IMG/VR virus record: IMGVR_UViG_3300021375_000062
Location: 1 to 41,539 of that record
From: a virus
Direction: 5' to 3' (one strand)
DNA: 41,539 bases
In this document: positions 1 through 5,905 of the stretch, one piece after another
How positions within the stretch are numbered: the first letter of the stretch is position 1
Layout of the letters: every line of letters begins with the position of its first letter
Position numbers and translations under genes: made by a program
Notes under the pieces: generated by a model
Database searches by the model: none
The model's input: only the letters and a program-made list of their open reading frames with translations
What the model was told of the DNA's origin: nothing

Positions 1-987
1 CTCAATGTAAATGAAGATGATAAAGAAATTTTAACAGAAACTGATCTTGGAAATTATGGTATGTTAGAAGATGGTACTAAAGTACCTTTAGATTTACCTA
101 TGTTAAATGAAGAAGAAGGTGTTCCACATTACACTAAAGACGGTAAAGAATGGAAAGGGAAATTACATAAAATGCCTGATGGTTCATTAATGTCAGGTAA
201 CCCTCATGATAAAGACGGGAGCGGTCCTAATGGTGAAAGTGAAAAACTATACCATAAAGAAGACTTAAATGAATCAGATTCTAACTACCCAGATTTTGAT
301 TTAAATAAAAACATAAGATACCAAGATACATCTATTTCAAGCGGGATGTGGAGATACACAGGCAAAGAACAAGGTGGAAAAGGTGTTTATCGAAATTTAA
401 TGAATGACCAATTCTTAGGTTTTTCAAGTGATGACTTTGATTTCTTTAAAAAACATTTAGGTAGTCATTTTGACATTCCAGAATCAATTAACGAAGTCAT
501 AGATCAAAACCTTGTTAAAGGTATTGAAGTAATAAAACAAACATTATCTAAAGAAGGTGGAGCTGCTGGTTTAGAACCGTTAGTTAAAGAATTAGTTAAA
601 CTAGGGTTTAAAAAAGACGAAGTAGTTAATCTTCTTAAAGATATGACTAGTGTTAAACAACACAGAGATGGTGATTATATTTTACTACCCTTAGAAGAAG
701 CTAAAAACGACAATAAAAAACTAAATAAACCAACCCGCGACTCTTCAGGAGGTAAAGCATATAAGGTTTATGTTAAAGACCCTAAAACCGGAAATATCAA
801 GACAGTACGTTTCGGATCAGGTGGTTTAAGAGCTAAAATTAACGATAAAAAAGCACGTAATGCATTCGCCGCACGTCATAAATGCTCAGAAAAAAAAGAC
901 AAAACAAAGGCAGGATATTGGAGTTGTAGATTACCTCGATATGCTAAGTTATTAGGTTTAAAATCATCATTTTCAGGATTTTGGTAA
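1..987 (+). CDS. Hypothetical virion-associated protein, 5' end outside window
   Basis: The reading frame is open from the first base, so the gene starts upstream; the first in-window ATG is at 61. The protein is hydrophilic and rich in Lys, Asp and Gly. Its last 80 residues form a compact basic domain with a Cys pair (C275 and C289 counted from the ATG at 61) in the context RHKC...YWSCR, followed by a hydrophobic tail. The spaced Cys pair with basic residues resembles a small zinc or nucleic-acid binding knuckle, but I cannot name a family. The next gene, two bases downstream, also encodes basic Cys-pair domains, so the two probably act together. A structural or internal head role is inferred from position only. 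Confidence 0.75.
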   Translation, partial: LNVNEDDKEILTETDLGNYGMLEDGTKVPLDLPMLNEEEGVPHYTKDGKEWKGKLHKMPDGSLMSGNPHDKDGSGPNGESEKLYHKEDLNESDSNYPDFDLNKNIRYQDTSISSGMWRYTGKEQGGKGVYRNLMNDQFLGFSSDDFDFFKKHLGSHFDIPESINEVIDQNLVKGIEVIKQTLSKEGGAAGLEPLVKELVKLGFKKDEVVNLLKDMTSVKQHRDGDYILLPLEEAKNDNKKLNKPTRDSSGGKAYKVYVKDPKTGNIKTVRFGSGGLRAKINDKKARNAFAARHKCSEKKDKTKAGYWSCRLPRYAKLLGLKSSFSGFW

Positions 988-988
988 A

Positions 989-1465
989 ATGGATAGATTA
1001 AAAAAAATAGTAAAAGAAATCATCTCAGAAAAGAAAAAGAAGAGAGACAGATGTCTGCGTATTGCTGATCGCAAATTTGACAAACCCTCTGCTTATAAAT
1101 CCGGTGCTGTAGTTAGATGTCGTAAAGGTAATATTTGGAAAGGTGTAAAAGAATCAGATGACCCTCAATCAGGTAAAGCTGCTCCTTATGGTTCAGGATA
1201 CTCTAAACTTAAAGATATAATAGAAGAAATTATCCTTGAAGACGAATCACTCTATAAATGGTTTAAACGTCAAGGAGCAGCAGGTAAAGAAAGTGGATGG
1301 GTAGACTGTAACACTGGAAGAAAAGATAAAAAAACAGGCAAGATGAAATATAAGTCTTGTGGTAGAAAAAAAGGCGAAAAACGTGCAAAATACCCTTCAT
1401 GCCGACCTACACCTGCAAAATGTAAAGATAAAGGTAAAGGTAAAACATGGGGTAAAACAAAATAA
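989..1465 (+). CDS. Basic two-module Cys protein, candidate internal head protein
   Basis: A protein of 158 residues, very rich in Lys and Arg, with six cysteines (22, 44, 107, 124, 138, 145). It looks like two modules. Residues 3-13 form an amphipathic helix ending in I-I-S-E, followed by a basic domain with C22 and C44. Residues 72-85 form a second such helix ending in I-L-E-D, followed by a domain with four Cys. (L/I)-x-E is the cleavage signature of T4 prohead protease gp21, so proteolytic release of both modules inside the head is plausible. It starts two bases after the previous gene and ends three bases before the next. No family name is certain; metal or DNA binding is inference. Confidence 0.75.
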   Translation: MDRLKKIVKEIISEKKKKRDRCLRIADRKFDKPSAYKSGAVVRCRKGNIWKGVKESDDPQSGKAAPYGSGYSKLKDIIEEIILEDESLYKWFKRQGAAGKESGWVDCNTGRKDKKTGKMKYKSCGRKKGEKRAKYPSCRPTPAKCKDKGKGKTWGKTK

Positions 1466-1467
1466 CT

Positions 1468-1905
1468 ATGAAAAACTTCGACTTAAGAAAATATTTAGCA
1501 GAAGGTAGATTATATGAGGCAGCAATGGCTTGTCCTACTGCTACTCAAAATTTAGAGTTAAACACTAAAAATCGAGATGCTTCAATTAAAGCTGATTACA
1601 TTAAATATGGTCCATTAAATGTAGATGAACCTGGAGATTATTGGGAAGAATTAGCTGAATATTGGGATACAACAGAAGAAGCTGCTAAAAAAACACTTTG
1701 TGGTAATTGTGTTGCTTTTGATATTTCACCTAGAATGGATGAATGTATGCCTGGCAAAGTATCAGATGGTGATGGTAGATTAGGATATTGTTGGATGCAT
1801 AACTTTAAATGCCATTCAGCTAGAACTTGTAGAACTTGGGCTAAAGGTGGTCCTATCACAGAAGATAGTATATCTTACGATTGGCAAGAAAGAAAAGAAA
1901 ATTGA
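1468..1905 (+). CDS. HiPIP-like Cys-rich protein with capsid-targeting-like N-terminus
   Basis: A protein of 145 residues. The N-terminus (MKNFDLRKYLAEG) resembles the capsid-targeting sequence of the T4 internal proteins (MKTYQEFIAEA), with an L-A-E gp21-type cleavage site at residues 10-12. The C-terminal half has C78-x2-C81, C93 followed by M-P-G-K, G-Y-C108, C115 and C121. The spacing CxxC...C-x-PGK...G-aromatic-C resembles high-potential iron-sulfur proteins, which bind a 4Fe-4S cluster. Seeing the Cys pattern is direct; iron-sulfur binding and packaging into the head are inferences. It overlaps the next gene by 25 bases. Alternatives are a zinc-binding fold or a disulfide-rich structural protein. 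Confidence 0.8.
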   Translation: MKNFDLRKYLAEGRLYEAAMACPTATQNLELNTKNRDASIKADYIKYGPLNVDEPGDYWEELAEYWDTTEEAAKKTLCGNCVAFDISPRMDECMPGKVSDGDGRLGYCWMHNFKCHSARTCRTWAKGGPITEDSISYDWQERKEN

Positions 1906-2165
1906 AACCCTACACAGACATAGAAGTTACAGATGAATATATTATTCGTGAATTTGGAGATAATATAGATCCAATTGAATTAATGTGGCATCGTGATAAT
2001 GAAGATAGAGTAGTTGAAATTATAGGTGAAACAGATTGGATGTTACAACTTGATAATAGCTTACCTACCTCCATAAAAGAACGTATATTTATACCTAGAC
2101 ATCAATGGCATAGAGTCATTAAAGGAACAGGAACCTTAAAATTAAAAATAAATAAAAATGAATAA
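1881..2165 (+). CDS. Small cupin-like protein
   Basis: A protein of 94 residues. After a basic start there is a pattern of short beta-strands with W-H-R-D at 36-39 and F-I-P-R-H-Q-W-H at 70-77, ending in V-I-K-G-T-G. The histidine, glutamate and I-P-x-x-x-x-H pattern fits a single-domain cupin barrel that could hold a metal ion. The start at 1881 lies inside the previous gene (25-base overlap) and is the only one giving a full-length fold; the next Met is at residue 35. It overlaps the following microprotein by eight bases. The substrate is unknown. The call rests on motif shape only. Confidence 0.65.
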   Translation: MARKKRKLKPYTDIEVTDEYIIREFGDNIDPIELMWHRDNEDRVVEIIGETDWMLQLDNSLPTSIKERIFIPRHQWHRVIKGTGTLKLKINKNE

Positions 2166-2226
2166 ATGTGATTGTAAAGCATGCAATTGTGGAATATCAT
2201 GTAAATGTTCTTGTTGCGATTGCTAA
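2158..2226 (+). CDS. 22-residue metallothionein-like Cys-rich microprotein
   Basis: A tiny reading frame of 22 codons. Its ATG lies within the last codons of the upstream cupin-like gene (ATGAATAA overlap), which is typical of translational coupling. Nine of the 22 residues are Cys, in the pattern CxCxxCxCxxxCxCxCCxC, with Lys, Asp, Asn, Ser and Gly between them and no aromatic residue. This is the composition of short metallothioneins, such as fungal copper-binding ones, so tight binding of soft metals is likely if it is made. It is the last gene before a terminator hairpin. It is too short for statistical proof of coding; the Cys pattern and the coupled start are the evidence. Confidence 0.6.
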   Translation: MNKCDCKACNCGISCKCSCCDC

Positions 2227-2241
2227 AAAACAACCCTTACA

Positions 2242-2262
2242 GACTAGATTTATAGCCTAGTC
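2242..2262 (+). other. Short hairpin downstream of the microprotein
   Basis: GACTAG at 2242-2247 pairs perfectly with CTAGTC at 2257-2262 around a nine-base loop. No long T run follows, so it may protect the transcript 3' end or assist the stronger terminator downstream rather than terminate alone. Confidence 0.35.
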
Positions 2263-2283
2263 GATTAAAATAAACTTAACATG

Positions 2284-2322
2284 GATCTGTAGCCCAAATA
2301 TTTGGATTACAGATCTTTTTTT
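2284..2322 (+). terminator. Intrinsic terminator closing the Cys-rich gene block
   Basis: GATCTGTA at 2284-2291 pairs with TACAGATC at 2308-2315. The inner part is itself self-complementary (CCAAATATTTGG at 2294-2305), and seven T follow at 2316-2322. It separates the Cys-rich genes from the FAD dehydrogenase gene, so the latter probably has its own promoter in 2323-2351, where I see no copy of the recurring late element. Confidence 0.8.
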
Positions 2323-2351
2323 CGTATACTAACATATAAAATAAATTAAAA

Positions 2352-3704
2352 ATGCAAGATAAAATAGTAATTGTAGGAGCAGGTGTAGCAGGTGTTAATG
2401 CTGCTACTAAGTTAGTAGATAATGGTTATCCTGGAGAACTAATAACTATTATTGATATGGGTAAAGATCCATATAATAGAAAATATTCCGAAGTAATGGA
2501 AGGCTTTTTAGGAGCTGGTGGTTGGAGTGATGGTAAACTAACTTATCATACTTCAATTGGTGGTCAATTAAGTAAATATTGTGGTGAAGATAAAGCAATG
2601 GAATTATTTGATCAGGTGATAGATAATTTTAAACGTTTCCACCCTAAACCAGAAGAAGTACAATGTTCGGACCCTCAAGCAGAACCAGATTTTATTAAAC
2701 CTTATTTTGGGTTAAGATTATTTCCTGTTTGGCATATAGGTACAGATTATCTACATGAAATAGGTAAAAATTGGTATGATTTTTTAGTTGATGGTGGTGT
2801 TAAATTTATTTGGGAGAGTAAAGTACAAAACATTTCATTTGAAAATAACCATTTAGAATATGAAGAAATGCCTAATAAAGGTGTTGGGGGTTATATTGAT
2901 TATGATAAACTAGTATTTGGTGTAGGTAAATCAGGTATTGACTTTGGTAAAAAATTAGCTGAACAATATAAACTACCAACTGAACCTAAACCAGTACAAA
3001 TAGGTGTTAGGTTTGAAGCACCCCAAAAACACTTCCAAAAATTAATCGATGTATCCTATGATTTTAAATTATATAGAAAATTTGAAGACAAAGGTGTATC
3101 GCTTCGCTCATTCTGTACAAATAACAATGCAGCCTATGTAGCTGCAGAACATACTTATGGAGATATAAGTTATAATGGTCATGCTAAAAAAGATGAATCC
3201 TTTAGAAATAATATGACTAATTTTGGTATCTTAATGGAAATTAAAGGCATAGATAAACCCTTTGATTGGGCAAGAGAAGCAGTTAAAAAACTACAAATAG
3301 ATGGTAAGGGTACATTTTTCTCCCCATCAAAACGAGTACCATCCAAAACATCTGAGGGTGTTTATGTTGAAACTGAAGTAGTAAATAGTCTCCAACCCCT
3401 ATATGATGCTATAGGTGACTATGCTCTCTTCATTGAAGATTTTATTGAAGATATGAAAAAAGTATTTCCAACATTAGGTAATGATTGGGGTGTTTATATG
3501 CCCGAAGTAAAATATCTTTCACCTGAACCATTAGTAGATTATAAAGATCTTGGGCTTACAACTTATCCTAACGTACATTTCGTAGGTGACGCTTTAAGTG
3601 CAAGAGGTATAACAGTCTCAGGAGCACAAGGAATATATGTTGTAGAAGCGATATTAAATGAAAAATTAGAATCAGAAGAATATTATAAACAAATCCAATC
3701 ATGA
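2352..3704 (+). CDS. FAD-dependent dehydrogenase, COG2509-like
   Basis: A protein of 450 residues beginning with a beta-strand and the dinucleotide-binding motif G-A-G-V-A-G at 9-14 (GxGxxG). The middle has Y-D-K-L-V-F-G-V-G-K-S-G-I followed about 25 residues later by K-P-V-Q-I-G-V-R-F-E, which matches the arrangement in COG2509-type NAD(FAD)-utilising dehydrogenases. Near the end, V-H-F-V-G-D-A precedes S-G-A-Q-G-I, the usual C-terminal FAD contact. The substrate is unknown for most of this family. No phage structural role is known, so it is best read as an auxiliary metabolic gene. Its stop overlaps the next start (ATGA). It looks full length and intact. Confidence 0.85.
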   Translation: MQDKIVIVGAGVAGVNAATKLVDNGYPGELITIIDMGKDPYNRKYSEVMEGFLGAGGWSDGKLTYHTSIGGQLSKYCGEDKAMELFDQVIDNFKRFHPKPEEVQCSDPQAEPDFIKPYFGLRLFPVWHIGTDYLHEIGKNWYDFLVDGGVKFIWESKVQNISFENNHLEYEEMPNKGVGGYIDYDKLVFGVGKSGIDFGKKLAEQYKLPTEPKPVQIGVRFEAPQKHFQKLIDVSYDFKLYRKFEDKGVSLRSFCTNNNAAYVAAEHTYGDISYNGHAKKDESFRNNMTNFGILMEIKGIDKPFDWAREAVKKLQIDGKGTFFSPSKRVPSKTSEGVYVETEVVNSLQPLYDAIGDYALFIEDFIEDMKKVFPTLGNDWGVYMPEVKYLSPEPLVDYKDLGLTTYPNVHFVGDALSARGITVSGAQGIYVVEAILNEKLESEEYYKQIQS

Positions 3705-4020
3705 AAATAGTTATGGCAAAAGAAAAAATTTACGAATATAAAAAAATAAAAGTTATTATTGATCGAAGACTTAATTTAGATGGAACTTGGCAAGAATATA
3801 GAATAACCCCACCTACAGCTTATGGTGAAATTTTACATAAAAATCCAAATTACACCTCACCTACATTGGATGGGATAATTGATTTTTATAATTTACAAAA
3901 TGTAAGAGAATTAGGTGTAAAATATACTTATGATACTAAAGATCAAAAATATGGTGTTGAATCTTATGAAGCATACCTATAAATTTAGAACCACATAAAA
4001 AAATCCAATCATGAAAATAG
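3691..4020 (+). repeat. 20-bp direct repeat bracketing a small gene
   Basis: The same 20 bases occur at 3691-3710 and 4001-4020, each including the ATG of a gene (3701 and 4011) and its first codons (MKI). The identity extends about six bases further upstream with one mismatch. Recombination between the copies would remove the small gene exactly and restore an ATGA overlap between the dehydrogenase and the kinase. Confidence 0.85.
3701..3982 (+). CDS. Small hypothetical protein in a repeat-flanked cassette
   Basis: A protein of 93 residues, basic N-terminal half, several Tyr, no Cys, no membrane segment. I do not recognise a family. The start at 3701 overlaps the dehydrogenase stop by four bases; a second in-frame ATG at 3713 (MAKEK) is also possible. 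The gene sits between two identical 20-bp repeats that carry its own start and the start of the next gene, so it may be a recent insertion or the product of a local duplication. Confidence 0.65.
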   Translation: MKIVMAKEKIYEYKKIKVIIDRRLNLDGTWQEYRITPPTAYGEILHKNPNYTSPTLDGIIDFYNLQNVRELGVKYTYDTKDQKYGVESYEAYL

Positions 4021-4541
4021 GTTTTACAGGAACAATGAGTGTTGGGAAAACAACACTAGTAAATGCTTTAAAAGATAGAGCAGAATTTAAAAATTATACA
4101 TTTGCTACTGAAAGAAGTAAACATTTAAGAGATTTAGGTATCCCTTTAAATACCGACTCTACAATAAAAGGTCAAGTAATATTTTTGGCTGAGAGATGTA
4201 GTGAACTCCTCCAACTTAATATGGTGACAGACCGAACTGTAATTGATGTGATGGCCTTTACCTCTCTAGCAAAATCCATCCCCATAAGATATGCTGATGA
4301 TTATTGTAAATTAGCTGTAAACCTTATTAAAGAATATGATTATATATTTTATATTTCTCCTGAAGGACTTCCAATAGAAGATAATGGGGTACGAGAAATA
4401 GACTCTCAATATAGAACTAAAATAGACAATTCAATTCAAAATATTATAAAGAATAATAAAAAAAATATTAGAAATTACAGAGAACTATCAGGTACTACCG
4501 AAGAACGAGTAGATAAAATCATCTCCTCTATTTTTTATTAA
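4011..4541 (+). CDS. P-loop nucleotide kinase / AAA_28-like ATPase
   Basis: A protein of 176 residues. Residues 7-14 are a Walker A motif (G-T-M-S-V-G-K-T). T-D-R-T-V-I-D at about 78-84 and Y-I-F-Y-I-S-P at about 112-118 fit the DR and strand positions of nucleoside- or NadR-type kinases (AAA_28 family), and R-E-I-D-x-x-Y-R follows as a likely lid region. It probably phosphorylates a small nucleoside, nucleotide or cofactor; the substrate cannot be read from the sequence. It follows the FAD dehydrogenase and may share its transcript, suggesting a small metabolic block. Its stop overlaps the first base of the next late-type element. Confidence 0.75.
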   Translation: MKIGFTGTMSVGKTTLVNALKDRAEFKNYTFATERSKHLRDLGIPLNTDSTIKGQVIFLAERCSELLQLNMVTDRTVIDVMAFTSLAKSIPIRYADDYCKLAVNLIKEYDYIFYISPEGLPIEDNGVREIDSQYRTKIDNSIQNIIKNNKKNIRNYRELSGTTEERVDKIISSIFY

Positions 4542-4550
4542 TATTTATAA
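4541..4550 (+). promoter_or_regulatory. Late-type element ATATTTATAA before the DNA-binding-like gene
   Basis: An exact copy of the recurring element, starting at the last base of the kinase stop codon and ending 16 bases before the ATG at 4567. First of the series in the window. Confidence 0.6.
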
Positions 4551-4566
4551 CTAAAAATACATAAAA

Positions 4567-5193
4567 ATGAAAAAAACTCGTTTACTTGAAATCATACGTG
4601 AAGAAATCCAAAACGTTCTTTCTGAAGAAGATTTAAATGAAATGGCTTTTGCCTTAAAAAAAGGTATAGATCCTAATGAAGAAATTGAACCTCGCTATAA
4701 AAAGGAAAAATTTAAAAAGGTAGTTGATACTATTTTATCTAAAGTAGATGGTAAAAAAACTATGGCTGATGTAGCAAGAGAGTTAGGAGTAATTCAACAA
4801 AAAATTCGTCCTGTAGTATCTGATCTTATTGCTGTTGGTGTACTAGAAAAAGGTGAAGCTGAATCAAAAGCAGGCAAAAATACATCTAATAAAGAACCTA
4901 AAAAACCTTCAACAGGTAAACGAGGACGTCCCGCTGGAAAATTATCTGGAATGGATTCTGAAGATAAAGAAGCAGTTAAAGATGGAGAAAAAGACGATAT
5001 AGTTAAAACAGTATCTTCCACACCAGAAGAAAAGAAAGAAAAATTTAATTTAGGAGTTAGATTCATTAAAAAATACAAAGATGATAAACCTAAAGTAGAT
5101 GCTTATTTAAAGAAAGCAAAAGAAGAATATAAACTTTCAAAATCAATGCTTGACGATCTTAAACGTACCGCTGGGAGAGAAGTTAAAGTTTAA
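4567..5193 (+). CDS. Winged-helix and AT-hook protein, candidate internal head DNA-binding protein
   Basis: A protein of 208 residues in four parts. Residues 3-20 are an amphipathic helix ending in V-L-S-E, a gp21-type cleavage motif. Residues 45-97 form a helix-turn-helix/winged-helix-like unit (T-M-A-D-V-A-R-E-L-G followed by V-V-S-D-L). Residues 117-125 are an AT-hook (G-K-R-G-R-P-A-G-K). A charged C-terminal tail ends in a helical segment (160-200). The combination suggests DNA binding. Together with the cleavable N-terminus, it could be packaged with or organise the genome; a terminase-small-subunit-like role next to TerL is an alternative. These roles are inferences; the motifs are seen. 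Confidence 0.7.
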   Translation: MKKTRLLEIIREEIQNVLSEEDLNEMAFALKKGIDPNEEIEPRYKKEKFKKVVDTILSKVDGKKTMADVARELGVIQQKIRPVVSDLIAVGVLEKGEAESKAGKNTSNKEPKKPSTGKRGRPAGKLSGMDSEDKEAVKDGEKDDIVKTVSSTPEEKKEKFNLGVRFIKKYKDDKPKVDAYLKKAKEEYKLSKSMLDDLKRTAGREVKV

Positions 5194-5202
5194 CATTTTT
5201 AA

Positions 5203-5562
5203 ATGAAAAAGGTTATAACATTAGATAAGACTAAATTAATCCTATTAGGGATTATAGGAATATTAATAATAGGGTTAGCGTTTTCTCTTTATGATAGGGG
5301 AAACGCTCTCTACACTGTAGACAAGTACCAAAAACAAATTGACAGTTTAGATTCAGAACTAGTTATTTTACAACAAGAACAAACCCAATTTGAAACAGAA
5401 ATACAAAAATACAGAGATAGTCTTATAGTGTATGACCATAAGATAGATTCAATTAATTTAAATATAGAAAATATAAGAAACTATTATGGTAAAAAGATAC
5501 ACAACATCCGTAATTCTTCTCCTTCTGAGTTACGCAACTTTCTCACAAACAGATACAAGTAA
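5203..5562 (+). CDS. Inner-membrane spanin-like protein (N-terminal TM, coiled coil)
   Basis: A protein of 119 residues with one transmembrane helix at 11-30 and a long periplasmic coiled-coil region (35-100) rich in I, L, D and S. This is the architecture of an inner-membrane spanin (Rz type), which links to an outer partner to fuse the membranes in lysis. The next gene starts 77 bases before its end in another frame, as in nested spanin pairs. No lysis gene such as an endolysin is visible nearby, so the assignment relies on architecture. Another membrane-anchored coiled-coil role is possible. Confidence 0.55.
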   Translation: MKKVITLDKTKLILLGIIGILIIGLAFSLYDRGNALYTVDKYQKQIDSLDSELVILQQEQTQFETEIQKYRDSLIVYDHKIDSINLNIENIRNYYGKKIHNIRNSSPSELRNFLTNRYK

Positions 5563-5905
5563 TATTTGTCTTCCATATGATATAGTTCAAAAAATTTCTA
5601 TTGAATTAATCCAAAAAGATTCATTAGATAAAGAACTTCAAGTAACCCAAACACTTATTACTGTTTATAAGGGTAAAATATCCCTTCAGGACAGTACTAT
5701 TTCAATCCTAGAACAAAAAGAAATAAATTACCTAAATCAAATAGATAATTTTACCCTACAGGATAGCCTCCATACTAAAGAAGTATCTAGATTAAAAAAA
5801 GAAAATAGTGATTTAAGTGAAAAAAATAAAAATCTTAAAACTACAACTAAAATTTTAGGAGGAGGTTTGTTAGGGGCAATAGTAGCTCTTATATTATTTA
5901 TATGA
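5486..5905 (+). CDS. Secreted coiled-coil protein with C-terminal TM, spanin partner candidate
   Basis: A protein of 139 residues. It has a signal peptide at 1-20 (hydrophobic core ILLLLSY, ending near F-S-Q, as often in Bacteroidota), a coiled-coil middle with repeated D-S-L, and a C-terminal hydrophobic anchor at 120-139. There is no lipobox Cys, so it is not a classical outer-membrane spanin lipoprotein; two membrane signals suggest a single-protein bridging arrangement. It overlaps the previous gene by 77 bases and the terminase by four (ATGA). The pair may be spanins adapted to this host, or a holin-like accessory. Confidence 0.55.
   Translation: MVKRYTTSVILLLLSYATFSQTDTSNICLPYDIVQKISIELIQKDSLDKELQVTQTLITVYKGKISLQDSTISILEQKEINYLNQIDNFTLQDSLHTKEVSRLKKENSDLSEKNKNLKTTTKILGGGLLGAIVALILFI

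Noticed and set aside
2234-2322. A possible tRNA or other structured RNA after the microprotein
   Set aside because: Two hairpins are present but there is no cloverleaf, no T-loop sequence and no acceptor stem; the second hairpin with its T run is explained as a terminator.
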